In this document: one piece after another, positions 54,474 through 63,597 of the stretch
How the letters are laid out: each line of letters starts with the position of its first letter
Numbering within the stretch: the stretch's first letter is position 1
NCBI GenBank assembly: GCA_951813575.1
Contig: OX638375.1
Location: 3,363,042-3,427,041, forward strand
Length of the DNA stretch: 64,000 nt
Direction: 5' to 3'
Source of the DNA: Candidatus Binatia bacterium
GTDB taxonomy: Bacteria; Desulfobacterota; Binatia; UBA9968; JAJDTQ01
Notes under the pieces: generated by a model
What the model was told of the DNA's origin: nothing
The model's input: the letters and a program-made list of their open reading frames with translations, nothing else
Databases searched by the model: none
Position numbers and translations under genes: made by a program

Positions 54474-55634
54474 TCATTCGGGCAGGGGAGAAAGCGTCGA
54501 AGTCAGCTCGGCGGCCGGCAGTGCCCTTATGCCGGGAGCCATCCGGTAGGTCTGGCTACCGGCGTGCACCACGTCCAGCCGATCCAGCCTCAGTGTCTCG
54601 AAGGCCGCGCGCATGGACGCCGTAAGCCGGGGCGCCTCGGCGCGCTTGACTTCGAAGCCGTACCGCCGGTTGCCCGCCAATATCATAAGGTCGAGTTTCG
54701 CGCCGGCGTGGGTCGACCAGTGGTAGCAATGCTCGGGACGGGCGCCCAGCAGATGAACGGCCTGTTGGACCACGAATCCTTCCCAAGACGGCCCGACAAC
54801 AGGATGGGAGACCACGTCTTCGCGCGTGGTCAGACCCAGCAGAGCATGAAGCAGGCCCGAGTCGTTAAGGAACACCTTGGGTGAGCGCACCTGCCGCTTG
54901 GAGATGTTCTCGTGCCAGGGTTGCAACTGCCGGACCATGAACACGGAGGTGAGGAGGTCCAGGTAGCGTCGGACGGTTGTGTGGGACACGCCGAAGGCAC
55001 GGCCCAGTTCTGCTCCGTTCCACAGCCGGCCGTGCCAGTGTGCCAGCATTGTCCAGAAACGGTGCAGCGTGGTCGAAGGAATCAGACTGCCGAGTTCCGG
55101 CACGTCACGGGCCATGAAAGTCCGGATGAAGCCGTCGCGCCAACGGTGGCTCGCGGGAGCGGAGGACGCAAGACAGGAACGCGGGAACCCGCCGCGAAGC
55201 CACAGCCGCTCCAGGTCGTCCACCTCGTTGAGTCCGAACCCGTCCAACTCGTGGAAGGCCACCCGACCGGCGAGGGTTTCGGAGGTTTGGCGGAGCAGTT
55301 CTGGCGAGGCACTCCCCAGCGCGAGGAAACGCGCCGGGGTCCCGGACCGGTCTGCCAGCACGCGCAGGAGCGGAAACACTTCCGGCAGCCGTTGGATCTC
55401 GTCGAGGACCACAAGACCCCCCAACGGGCGCAGCTCCAGGCCCGGGTCGGCCAGGCGGGTGAGATCGACGGGGTTCTCCAGGTCGAACCACGCCGACGGT
55501 CCGGGTCGGGATGCGACCAGCTGCCGGGCCAGCGTGGATTTGCCGACTTGTCGGGCACCCAGCAGCGCTACCACCGGGAATTCGTCCAACAGCAGGGCGA
55601 CACGCCGGAGATGACGCTCGCGTTTGAGTTCCAT
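54474..55634 (-). CDS. AAA ATPase with DUF4143 domain, second type
   Basis: This 386-residue ATPase has Walker A GARQVGKSTLARQL, Walker B LVVLDEIQRLPEV, sensor ARFLALGSASPELL, a winged-helix-like region (RAFGVSHTTVRRYLDLLTSV), and C-terminal DUF4143 with WSTHAGAKLDLMILAG and GFEVKRAEAPRL. It is only distantly related to the 31529 protein and lacks the repeat array upstream. Cellular role unknown. Confidence 0.88.
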   Translation of the reverse strand: MELKRERHLRRVALLLDEFPVVALLGARQVGKSTLARQLVASRPGPSAWFDLENPVDLTRLADPGLELRPLGGLVVLDEIQRLPEVFPLLRVLADRSGTPARFLALGSASPELLRQTSETLAGRVAFHELDGFGLNEVDDLERLWLRGGFPRSCLASSAPASHRWRDGFIRTFMARDVPELGSLIPSTTLHRFWTMLAHWHGRLWNGAELGRAFGVSHTTVRRYLDLLTSVFMVRQLQPWHENISKRQVRSPKVFLNDSGLLHALLGLTTREDVVSHPVVGPSWEGFVVQQAVHLLGARPEHCYHWSTHAGAKLDLMILAGNRRYGFEVKRAEAPRLTASMRAAFETLRLDRLDVVHAGSQTYRMAPGIRALPAAELTSTLSPLPE

Positions 55635-55690
55635 TGGATTGAAATATGAGCGATGACCGCACAGATTTCAAGCCAAATCAGGATGCCCGG

Positions 55691-56194
55691 CTAGCGCCGA
55701 CGGCTCCTGGATCGGGGATGGCCGCGCTCGTAGGCTTCGTCCCGGGCCAGATCCGCTCCCCGCGCGGCCGCCACCGCAAGCTCGTCGCAGCGCTCGTTCT
55801 CGGGGTCGCCCGAGTGGCCCCTGACCCAGCGGTACTCGACCTCGTGGCGTTCCGACAGGTCCAGCATCTCGGCCCAGAGGTCGGGGTTCAGGGCCGGGGC
55901 CTTGTCGCGCTTCCTCCACCCCTTGTCGCGCCAGCTCCGGGCCCATCCCTTGGACATGGCGTCCACCACGTAGCGGGAGTCGCTGTAGAGGGTCACCCGG
56001 CACGGCTCCTTCAGGGACCGGAGCCCGGCCAGCACGGCCATGATCTCCATGCGGTTGTTGGTGGTCCGGCGGTATCCGCCGCTCAGCTCCTTGCGGCCGG
56101 GCGTAGTCGTGTCGCAGAGGAGCACGGTGCCGTAGCCGCCCGGTCCAGGGTTCCCGAGGCAGGCTCCGTCGGTATAGATGGTGACGTGTTTCAT
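55691..56194 (-). CDS. rnhA: ribonuclease HI
   Basis: This 167-residue RNase HI starts at ATG 56194. The four catalytic acids are visible: D in [17 protein letters not shown] in [13 protein letters not shown] in [12 protein letters not shown], and D in [20 protein letters not shown] is the basic handle region. It removes RNA from RNA-DNA hybrids. The short C-terminal extension is basic. Confidence 0.95.
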   Translation of the reverse strand: MKHVTIYTDGACLGNPGPGGYGTVLLCDTTTPGRKELSGGYRRTTNNRMEIMAVLAGLRSLKEPCRVTLYSDSRYVVDAMSKGWARSWRDKGWRKRDKAPALNPDLWAEMLDLSERHEVEYRWVRGHSGDPENERCDELAVAAARGADLARDEAYERGHPRSRSRRR

Positions 56195-56357
56195 GGGGTC
56201 GGGGAAGTATAGAGGTCGCCGGACGGGCACCGCAACACGCCGCAAACGCTTGACACGGAACCGTATGTCTTTTTTAATCCGACACACGCCCAACGCCGGT
56301 GTTCCGTGCCGCAAATTCGCCGAAGACGCACACGTCGGCCCCAAGGAGACACCCATC

Positions 56358-57827
56358 ATGCAGACCGGTTCTTACATCAACGGTGAATGGTACCAGCCCA
56401 ACTCCGAGCGGCGGATCCGCAACGTCAATCCCGCCGACACGCGCGACGTCATCGCCGAGTTTCCCATGGCCACGGCGGCGGACACGGAGCGGGCCATCGA
56501 CGCGGCCGCCGAGGCCTTCCAGGGCTGGCGCAAGACGCCGGGGCCGGAGCGCGGCCGGGCGATCTGGCGCGCCGCGGACATCGCCCGCCGGCGGGTGGAC
56601 GAGATCGCCGAGCTCATGACGCGCGAGGAAGGGAAGATCTTCAAGGAGGCCCGGGGCGAGGTACTCAAGGGGATCTCGCTCATGGAGTACAACGCCGGCG
56701 CCGGCTACCGGCTCGGCGGAAAGACGTTGCCCTCCGAGGCCCGGGACACCTTCACCTACACCATCCGCCAGCCCATGGGCGTGGTAGGGCTCATCGCGCC
56801 GTGGAACTTTCCCTGGGCGATACCGGTGTGGAAGTCCGCGCCGGCGCTGGTGGCCGGCAACGCGGTGCTGCTGAAGCCGGCGTCCCTGACCCCGTCCACG
56901 GCGGGCCTCCTGGCGGAGGTCTACGAGGAAGCCGGCATTCCCAAGGGCGTCTTCAACGTGGTGGTGGGCTCCGGGGGCGACGTGGGCGAGACCATCGTCA
57001 ACTCCCGGCGCATCCCGGTGGTGTCGTTCACCGGCTCCAACGAGATCGGCAGCGACCTGTACGTCAAGGCGGCCTCCCGCGGCGCCAAGGTGACCTGCGA
57101 GATGGGCGGCAAGAACGCGGTCATCGTCATGCCCGACTGCGACCTCGACAAGGCGGCCGTGGCCATCCGCGACGGCGCCTTCGGCTCCACCGGTCAGCGC
57201 TGCACCGCCACCTCCCGGGTCATCGCCATCGGCGACACACGGGGCGAGCTGGTGGCCCGGCTGGAGGAGCACGCCAGGAAGATCCGCGTGGGGCCGGGCC
57301 TCGACGCCGACGTGGACATGGGCCCGGCGGTGGACGAGAGCCAATGGAAGACCGACCTGGAGTACATCGAGATCGGCAAGCAGGAGGGCGCCCGGCTGGT
57401 GACGGGCGGCAACAAGCCCAAGGGGCTGGACCACGGTTTCTACGTGGAACCCACGGTGTTCGACGACGTCACCCCCGACATGCGCATCTTCCGTGAAGAG
57501 ATATTCGGCCCGGTGCTGTCGGTGGCCGCGGCCTCGGACCTCGATGAGGCCATCCGGTTCGCCAACTCCGTGGACTTCGGTCTCACCACTTCCATCTTCA
57601 CCCAGGACGTGGACAAGGTCATGCGCTTCGTGGAGGAGGTGGAGACCGGCATGGTGCACGTGAACGAGCCCACCGTGGGCGGCGAGGCCCAGCTTCCTTT
57701 CGGCGGCATCAAGGCCACCGGGGTGGGCGAGCGCGAGATGTCCGAGGAGGGCCTCAACTTCTTCACCGAGCTCAAGACCGTCTTCATCAACTACTCCGGC
57801 CAGTCCGGCCGGCTGATGATCCGCTGA
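56358..57827 (+). CDS. NAD(P)-dependent aldehyde dehydrogenase
   Basis: This 489-residue enzyme starts at ATG 56358 after [26 protein letters not shown] is the dinucleotide-binding block, [10 protein letters not shown] has the general base Glu, and [13 protein letters not shown] the nucleophilic Cys. It ends typically for the ketoglutarate-semialdehyde or related family. The amidohydrolase and aminotransferase genes that follow suggest a catabolic unit for an amino- or carboxyl-containing compound, but the substrate is unknown. Confidence 0.93.
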   Translation: MQTGSYINGEWYQPNSERRIRNVNPADTRDVIAEFPMATAADTERAIDAAAEAFQGWRKTPGPERGRAIWRAADIARRRVDEIAELMTREEGKIFKEARGEVLKGISLMEYNAGAGYRLGGKTLPSEARDTFTYTIRQPMGVVGLIAPWNFPWAIPVWKSAPALVAGNAVLLKPASLTPSTAGLLAEVYEEAGIPKGVFNVVVGSGGDVGETIVNSRRIPVVSFTGSNEIGSDLYVKAASRGAKVTCEMGGKNAVIVMPDCDLDKAAVAIRDGAFGSTGQRCTATSRVIAIGDTRGELVARLEEHARKIRVGPGLDADVDMGPAVDESQWKTDLEYIEIGKQEGARLVTGGNKPKGLDHGFYVEPTVFDDVTPDMRIFREEIFGPVLSVAAASDLDEAIRFANSVDFGLTTSIFTQDVDKVMRFVEEVETGMVHVNEPTVGGEAQLPFGGIKATGVGEREMSEEGLNFFTELKTVFINYSGQSGRLMIR

Positions 57828-57875
57828 GGCGCGACCACGCCAGCGCGTATCGAATCCGGATAGTGGAGGCTGATC

Positions 57876-58907
57876 ATGGAATGTGAACACGCTATCATCG
57901 ACGCCGACGGCCACGTGGTGGACCAGGACAAGGACCTGCGTCGCTACCTGCCCGCTCCCTGGAACGAGAAGGACTGGACCCGGGAGTACTACCTGTTCCC
58001 CCTCACCGACGGCTGGATGCGCGGCATGTCGTCGCGCCACAAGGCCGAGGTGCCGGACGCGGCCAACTGGCTGAGCTTCCTGGACGAGTCGAAGATCGAG
58101 CAGACCATCCTCTATCCCAGCAACGCGCTGTTCCACGGCCAGATCCGCAACAAGGGCTGGGCGGTGGCGGTGGCCCAGGCCTATAACGACTGGCTGTACG
58201 ACTGTTTCGGGCGCCAGTCGGACCGGCTCAAGGGGGTGGCGCTGCTGCCGGTGCAGGACATCGATGCCGCGGTCGCGGAGTTGCGCCGGTGCGTGGACGA
58301 GCTGGGCATGGTGGCGGGTGTGATTCCGTCGGTGATGGCGCCGCTGGTGGGTCTGGGCGGCCGCCAGTTCGACCCCATCTACGCGGAAGCCGAGCGGCTC
58401 GACTGCGCCCTGGCGGTACACGGCGGACCGGTGGCGGGCCTGGGCCTGGACATCTTCGAGAGTCTGGCCGAGGCGCGGCCCCTGGAGCACGCCATGCCGC
58501 AGATGGTGCAGATGATGAGCATGATCAACGCCGGCGTGTACGACCGCTTCCCCAACCTGCGGGTGGCCTATCTGGAGTGCGGCACCGGCTGGGTGCCGTT
58601 CATGATGGACGCGCTGGACGAGAACTGGGAACGACGCGGCCACGCGCTGGCGGTGAAGCAGCGCCCCAGCGACATCATCCGCGGCGGCAACATCTTCTTC
58701 ACCTGCGAGGTGGACGAACGAAGCCTGCCGTACGTGTTGGAGCAGCTCGGCGGGGACCAGGTGCTGTGGGCCTCGGACTATCCCCACGAGCGGGCGCGCT
58801 CGGAGTTTTTCCACGATCTGCCGGACTTCTTCGCTCGGGAGGACGTCGGCGCCGACGTGCGCAAAAAGATCCTGTGCGACAACCCGAAGCGGTATTACGG
58901 ACTTTAG
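57876..58907 (+). CDS. amidohydrolase-2 family metal-dependent hydrolase
   Basis: This 343-residue TIM-barrel enzyme contains IIDADGHVVDQDKD at the N-terminus, LAVHGGPVAGLGL (metal His), LRVAYLECGTGWVPFMMDAL and LWASDYPHERA with the conserved Asp. Members are hydrolases or decarboxylases of aromatic acids and similar compounds. It follows the aldehyde dehydrogenase by 48 bases, probably in one operon. Confidence 0.88.
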   Translation: MECEHAIIDADGHVVDQDKDLRRYLPAPWNEKDWTREYYLFPLTDGWMRGMSSRHKAEVPDAANWLSFLDESKIEQTILYPSNALFHGQIRNKGWAVAVAQAYNDWLYDCFGRQSDRLKGVALLPVQDIDAAVAELRRCVDELGMVAGVIPSVMAPLVGLGGRQFDPIYAEAERLDCALAVHGGPVAGLGLDIFESLAEARPLEHAMPQMVQMMSMINAGVYDRFPNLRVAYLECGTGWVPFMMDALDENWERRGHALAVKQRPSDIIRGGNIFFTCEVDERSLPYVLEQLGGDQVLWASDYPHERARSEFFHDLPDFFAREDVGADVRKKILCDNPKRYYGL

Positions 58908-58976
58908 GAGCAAGACGCAGTTTACCGGGTCGGGCACCTTGGCCCGGCCCGGTACCCCGGATGCCCGCCGGAACGC

Positions 58977-60365
58977 ATGACAAATCCCCAGGACACCGTC
59001 GATCTCGAACGCGCGGCCGCCATGAGCCGCGCCGACCGGGACCATCTCGTCCACGGCTTCGTGCCGCTGTCGAAGCACCAGAAAGACGGGCTGCCGGTCT
59101 TCGTCCGGGCGGAGGGGATCTATTTCTGGGACTCCCTGGGCAAGCGCTACATCGACGGCCTCTCGACCCTGTGGAACGTCCACGTGGGCCACGGCCGGAA
59201 GGAGATCACCCGGGCGGTGGCGGACCAGATGGACCGGCTCGCCTACGCTCCCACGCTCATCGGGCCCACCTCGGAGCCCACGGTCCGGCTGGCGTCCCGG
59301 CTCGCGGAGATGGCGCCGGAAGGTTTGACCCGGGTGGTGTTCACCTCCGGGGGCTCGGAGACCAACGAGAGCATGATCCGGCTGGTGCGGGCCTACTGGA
59401 AGGCCATGGGGCAGCCCCAACGGACGCGGTTCGTCACCCTGAACCAGGGCTATCACGGCTCGTCGAGCGGCGCCGCCATGCTGACCGGGATCCCGCTGTT
59501 CAACGAGCAGATGGCGCCGGGTCTCCCGGACGTGCATCACATGGCGCGGCCCCACTGCTATCGCTGTGAGTTGGGGAAGACCTGGCCGAGTTGTCAACTC
59601 GCCTGCGCCGACGAGCTGGAGCGGCTGGTGGAGCGGGAGGGCGCGGACGCCGTCGCCGCCTTCGTGGCCGAGCCCGTGCAGGGGGTGGGCGGTGTCATCG
59701 TGCCGCCGGAAGGGTGGCTCGCGAGGATTCGGGAGATCTGCGACCGGCATGGTATCCTGATGGTCTGCGACGAGGTGATCACCGGCTTCGGCCGCACCGG
59801 CAGCCTGTTCGCGTGCGCCGGCGAGGGTGTCACGCCGGACGTGCTGGTGACCGCCAAGGGCATCACCAGCGGTTACCTGCCCATGGGCGCCATGCTGTTC
59901 CGGGAAGAAATCTTCCAGACCCTGCTGGCCAGGGCGGACGACGCGTTCTACCACGGCTACACCTACACCGGCCATCCGGTGGTATGCGCCGCGGCGCTGG
60001 CCAACCTCGACATCATCGAGCGGGAGCGGCTGGTGGAGCGGGCGGCGGAGGTGGGCGCTTACATGCAGGAGCGGCTGGCGGCGCTGGCGGAGCTGCCCAT
60101 GGTGGGCCAGGTGCGCGGCCGGGGGCTCATCGCCGCGGTGGAGCTGGTGAGGGACAAGGAGACCCGGGAGTCCTTCGCGGTGGAGCGGCAGGTGCCCCGA
60201 CAGGTCTACGACGAGTGCCTCGCCAACGGCCTGCTGCTGAGGGTATGCGGCACCCACGCGCTGGCGGTGTGTCCGCCGCTGGTGGTCACGAAAGAGCAGA
60301 TCGACGACATCGTTGGGATCTTGCGGAACGCCATCACCACGGTCGCAAAGGCCGTGCTGTCGTAA
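58977..60365 (+). CDS. class III PLP-dependent aminotransferase
   Basis: This 462-residue enzyme has TSGGSETNESMIRLVRAYWK, VCDEVITGFGRTGSLFAC, and the PLP-binding Lys in VTAKGITSGYLPMGAML. A Cys-rich insert (HCYRCELGKTWPSCQLAC) occurs as in the omega-aminotransferase subgroup. It likely converts an omega-amino acid or amine to the aldehyde oxidised by the ALDH upstream. It is not the expected LysJ of the LysW pathway, which is shorter. Confidence 0.9.
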   Translation: MTNPQDTVDLERAAAMSRADRDHLVHGFVPLSKHQKDGLPVFVRAEGIYFWDSLGKRYIDGLSTLWNVHVGHGRKEITRAVADQMDRLAYAPTLIGPTSEPTVRLASRLAEMAPEGLTRVVFTSGGSETNESMIRLVRAYWKAMGQPQRTRFVTLNQGYHGSSSGAAMLTGIPLFNEQMAPGLPDVHHMARPHCYRCELGKTWPSCQLACADELERLVEREGADAVAAFVAEPVQGVGGVIVPPEGWLARIREICDRHGILMVCDEVITGFGRTGSLFACAGEGVTPDVLVTAKGITSGYLPMGAMLFREEIFQTLLARADDAFYHGYTYTGHPVVCAAALANLDIIERERLVERAAEVGAYMQERLAALAELPMVGQVRGRGLIAAVELVRDKETRESFAVERQVPRQVYDECLANGLLLRVCGTHALAVCPPLVVTKEQIDDIVGILRNAITTVAKAVLS

Positions 60366-60470
60366 CGACATCCCGCGGTCCGCCAATGTCCGCGATGCGC
60401 CGACATCCCGCGATCCGCCAATGTCCGCGATGCGCCGACGTCCCGCGATGCGCCGATGTCCGTATCGTCC
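60366..60470. repeat. 35-bp tandem repeat, three copies
   Basis: Units at 60366, 60401 and 60436; the first two differ at one base, the third is more diverged, and a partial fourth follows. There are no unique spacers between the copies. Confidence 0.85.
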
Positions 60471-60501
60471 GACGTCCGTATCCTCAATCCCGCCTCTCCT
60501 C

Positions 60502-60600
60502 CGTCATTCCCGCGAAAGCGGGAATCCAGGCGGGTTGGTGGTGGGAAGTGTCGCCACAACCCCGGTCCACCCCTGGATTCCCGCTTTCGCGGGAATGACG
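60502..60600. repeat. 29-bp perfect inverted repeat pair (REP-like)
   Basis: 60502-60530 and 60572-60600 are exact reverse complements and each contains its own short hairpin CCCGCGAAAGCGGG. They resemble widespread dispersed palindromes beginning CGTCATTCCCGCGAAAG. The 41 bases between have no recognised feature. Confidence 0.85.
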
Positions 60601-60694
60601 GGAGGGAGGCCGGGAATGACGGGAGGGAGGCCGGGAATGACGGGAGGGAGGCCGGGAATGACGGGAGGGAGGCCGGGAATGACGGAGGGAGGCC
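60591..60694. repeat. 21-bp tandem repeat, five copies
   Basis: GGGAATGACGGGAGGGAGGCC is repeated at 60591, 60612, 60633, 60654 and, one base shorter, 60675; a degenerate copy follows. The first unit starts inside the right arm of the 29-bp palindrome, so the array seems to have grown from it. Confidence 0.9.
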
Positions 60695-60811
60695 GGGAAC
60701 GACGGAGGCGCGCCGCCGGGAATCATGGGAGGGGCCGCCAGGAATGACGAACGAGGCTAAATCGAAGGACGTGCTTCAATGGATCAGTTTTGACTAGGGA
60801 GGTGTCCGCCG

Positions 60812-60976
60812 ATGGTTGAATGCCCGGTTTGCGGAGCGGAGTTTGAACTGGAGGATGACGCGGTGGAGGGCGAGCTGATCGCCTGCGCTGACTGCGGCAC
60901 CGAGCTGGAGGTCATCAGCCTCGATCCTCCGGCGGTGGAAGAGGCGCCCTCGGAAGAGGAAGACTGGGGGGAATGA
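60812..60976 (+). CDS. lysW: LysW-type amino-group carrier protein
   Basis: This 54-residue acidic zinc-finger protein has [13 protein letters not shown] and [10 protein letters not shown] (two CxxC pairs), and the invariant C-terminus EEDWGE, whose final Glu is linked by LysX to the amino group of alpha-aminoadipate or glutamate. It protects that amino group and presents the substrate to later enzymes. It starts at ATG 60812 and overlaps lysX by ATGA. The protein is below common gene-calling size limits. Confidence 0.93.
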   Translation: MVECPVCGAEFELEDDAVEGELIACADCGTELEVISLDPPAVEEAPSEEEDWGE

Positions 60977-61845
60977 GCTTGAAGATCGGTCTGCTGCATT
61001 CACTGGTCCGCCCCGAGGAGAAGCTCCTCATCAAGGAGTTCCGGAAGCATCCCGGCGTGGAGCTCCAAATGATCGACGACCGGAAGCTCTCGTTCAACCT
61101 GGGCCGGGACGAGTTCGACCTGGACGTGCTGCTGGAGCGGTGCATCAACCACTCCCGGGCGCTGCACGGCCTGCGGCTGTTCGAGAGCGCGGGCGTGCGC
61201 TGCGTGAACGCGTCGTCGGTGGCGACCGTGTGCGGCGACAAGATCCTCACCTCGGTGCACCTGCAGGAGCACGGCGTGCCCCAGCCCGAGGTGCGCATCG
61301 CTTTCACCGAGGAGTCCACCCTGGCGGCCATCGAGGAGATGGGCTACCCCGTGGTGTTGAAACCCGCGGTGGGTTCCTGGGGCCGGCTGCTGGCCAAGGT
61401 CAACGACCGGGACGCGGCGGAGACGATCCTCGAGCACAAGGCCATCCTGGGCAGCTACCACCATTCCATCTTCTACGTCCAGCAGTACGTCGAGAAGACC
61501 GGGCGCGACATCCGGAGCTTCGTCATCGGCGACGAGTGCGTGGCCGCCATCTACCGCTACAGCGACCACTGGATCACCAACACGGCCCGGGGAGGGCGCG
61601 CCGAGAACTGTCCGGTGACGGACGAGCTCCGGGACCTCTCGGTGCGCGCGTGCCGCGCGGTGGGAGGCGGCATCGTCGCGGTGGATCTCTTCGAGGCCCC
61701 GGACGGGCTCCTGGTCAACGAAGTGAACTACACCATGGAGTTTCGGAACAGCATCGACACCACCGGGGTGAACATTCCCGGGCTCGTGGTCGAGCACGTG
61801 CTCGAGGTGGCGCGGCAGGAGCAGGAGCGGAAGGGCGCGGCCTGA
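60973..61845 (+). CDS. lysX: LysW-substrate ligase (LysX-like ATP-grasp)
   Basis: This 290-residue ATP-grasp ligase attaches aminoadipate or glutamate to Lys[21 protein letters not shown] starts it; [20 protein letters not shown] is the ATP-binding block, [20 protein letters not shown] and [20 protein letters not shown] the metal- and substrate-binding end. The N/TMEF motif is the family signature; whether the substrate is aminoadipate (lysine) or glutamate (arginine) is not settled here. Overlaps lysW by four bases. Confidence 0.92.
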   Translation: MSLKIGLLHSLVRPEEKLLIKEFRKHPGVELQMIDDRKLSFNLGRDEFDLDVLLERCINHSRALHGLRLFESAGVRCVNASSVATVCGDKILTSVHLQEHGVPQPEVRIAFTEESTLAAIEEMGYPVVLKPAVGSWGRLLAKVNDRDAAETILEHKAILGSYHHSIFYVQQYVEKTGRDIRSFVIGDECVAAIYRYSDHWITNTARGGRAENCPVTDELRDLSVRACRAVGGGIVAVDLFEAPDGLLVNEVNYTMEFRNSIDTTGVNIPGLVVEHVLEVARQEQERKGAA

Positions 61846-61899
61846 TTCGGCGGCGCGGAAACGGATGAGCGGGACGAAGCGGAAGGGGAGGGAGCAGCG

Positions 61900-62946
61900 G
61901 TGGCCGAGAAGCTGAAGGTCTCCATCGTGGGGGCGTCCGGCTACACGGGCGGCGAGCTCCTGCGGCTGCTCCTGGGGCACCCCCGGGTGGAGGTGCGCGA
62001 GGTCACCTCGGAGCGCTTCGCCGGCAAGTTCGTGTTCAAGGCCCATCCCAACCTGCGCAAGCGGACACAGCTCCGCTTCTGCAGGATGGACGAGCTCAAG
62101 CCATGCGACCTGCTGTTCCTCTGCCTGCCCCACGGCCAGGCCCAGGAGCGCATCGATTCGTTCCGGGAACTGGCCCCGAAGCTCATCGACCTGAGCGCGG
62201 ACTTCCGGCTGAACGAGGCGGACGCGTACCAGCGCTGGTACGGCAAGCCGCACCAGCGCCCGGAGCTCATGAAGGAGTTCGTCTACGGCGTTCCCGAACT
62301 GCACCGCGAGGAGATCAGAGGCGCGAGCCTCGTCACCGGCGCCGGGTGCAACGCCACCGCCACGATCCTGGGCGTCTATCCCTTCTTCAGGAAGGGGCTG
62401 GTGGACCCCGAGCGAACGGTGGTGGAGGTCAAGGTGGGCTCCAGCGAGGGCGGCAACGCCGCCAGCGACGCGTCCCACCATCCCGAGCGGAGCGGCGCGG
62501 TGCGCTCGTTCATGCCCACCCTGCACCGTCACTGCGCGGAGATCTACCAGGAGCTGGCTTTCGGCGAGCCGATGCGGGTGTACTTCTCCGCCACCTCCAT
62601 CGAGATGGTGCGCGGCGTGCTGGCCACCTGCCACCTGTTCCTGCGCGAACCGCTGGAAGAGAAGGACGTGTGGAAGATCTACCGCGAGGCCTACGGCAAG
62701 GAGCCCTTCATCCGCATCGTCAAGGAGGCCGACGGCATCTACCGCTATCCGGAGCCCAAGCTGCTGAGCGGCACCAACTACTGCGACATCGGCTTCCAGA
62801 AGGAAAAGGGCTCGGACCGGCTGGTGGTGCTGAGCGCCCTAGACAACCTCATGAAGGGCGCCGCCGGCCAGGCGGTCCAGGCCTTCAACCTCATGAACGG
62901 CTTCGAGGAAACCGAGGGCCTCGATTTCCCGGGCCTCCACCCCTAG
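61900..62946 (+). CDS. lysY: LysW-bound acyl-phosphate reductase (LysY/ArgC-like)
   Basis: This 348-residue NADPH-dependent reductase of the ArgC family starts at GTG 61900. SIVGASGYTGGELLRLLLGH is the Rossmann motif, TGAGCNATATILGVYPF contains the catalytic Cys, and VGSSEGGNAASDASHHPERS is typical for the LysY branch. It reduces the phosphorylated LysW-linked substrate to the semialdehyde. 54 bases after lysX. Confidence 0.9.
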   Translation: MAEKLKVSIVGASGYTGGELLRLLLGHPRVEVREVTSERFAGKFVFKAHPNLRKRTQLRFCRMDELKPCDLLFLCLPHGQAQERIDSFRELAPKLIDLSADFRLNEADAYQRWYGKPHQRPELMKEFVYGVPELHREEIRGASLVTGAGCNATATILGVYPFFRKGLVDPERTVVEVKVGSSEGGNAASDASHHPERSGAVRSFMPTLHRHCAEIYQELAFGEPMRVYFSATSIEMVRGVLATCHLFLREPLEEKDVWKIYREAYGKEPFIRIVKEADGIYRYPEPKLLSGTNYCDIGFQKEKGSDRLVVLSALDNLMKGAAGQAVQAFNLMNGFEETEGLDFPGLHP

Positions 62947-62958
62947 CGGTCCAACGCC

Positions 62959-63597
62959 ATGTGTCGCCTGTTGTGCGTCAAGAACCGGGAGCCCTTCGAC
63001 ATCGGCGAACGGCTGTCTCATCTCGCCGACATCGCCGAGAACAGTCCGGAGTACCAGGGCCACGGCTGGGGCTGCGCCTACCTGGTGGACGGCGGGTGGC
63101 GGGTGTACCGCAACATCAAGCCCATCTGGGAGGACGATCTGGATCAGTTCGGCGCCACCACGCTGCTGGTGGGCCACGCCCGCAGCGCGTTCCGGGACGA
63201 GAACATCGTGGTGGAGAACAACATGCCGTTCGCCGACGACCGCTACGTGTTCGCGTTCAACGGCGAGCTGCGGGGTGTTCGAATAGCCGCGGAGGGGCGC
63301 ATCGGGGCGGAGAAGGTGTTCAACTACATCAAGCGTTTCGACAAGGGGGACATGGCCGCGGCCATGCGAAAGGGGATGGACGTCATCGTCCGGAGGACGC
63401 GCTACGTCAGGGCCATGAACATGATCATCGCCGACAGGGAGAACGTTTACGTGGGGTCGCTCCACAACGAGGCCCCGGAGTACTTCAGGCTGCGCGCCCG
63501 TGAAGGCGGGGACGGCGTCACGGTCAGCTCCGAGACCGTGGCCGAGGGTCCGGAGTGGCGCACGATCCCCAACGACACGGTGGAGCACTTCCGATGA
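62959..63597 (+). CDS. class II glutamine amidotransferase-like protein
   Basis: This 212-residue protein starts MCRLLCVKN with Cys2 as candidate nucleophile, as in YafJ/GAT-II domains. HGWGCAYLVDGGWRVYRNI, LVGHARSAFRD and FAFNGELRGV (with the conserved N and G) complete the active-site pattern. Its ammonia acceptor is unknown. It lies 12 bases after lysY and overlaps lysZ by ATGA, so it belongs to the LysW operon although the classical pathway needs no such enzyme. Confidence 0.85.
   Translation: MCRLLCVKNREPFDIGERLSHLADIAENSPEYQGHGWGCAYLVDGGWRVYRNIKPIWEDDLDQFGATTLLVGHARSAFRDENIVVENNMPFADDRYVFAFNGELRGVRIAAEGRIGAEKVFNYIKRFDKGDMAAAMRKGMDVIVRRTRYVRAMNMIIADRENVYVGSLHNEAPEYFRLRAREGGDGVTVSSETVAEGPEWRTIPNDTVEHFR

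Noticed and set aside
56274..60386. Minus-strand frame of 1370 codons covering the dehydrogenase, amidohydrolase and aminotransferase genes
   Set aside because: Antisense shadow of three clear plus-strand genes; composition is His/Arg/Gly-rich with no domain.
60366..60694. CRISPR array
   Set aside because: The repeats are head-to-tail without unique spacers, and there are no cas genes in the window.
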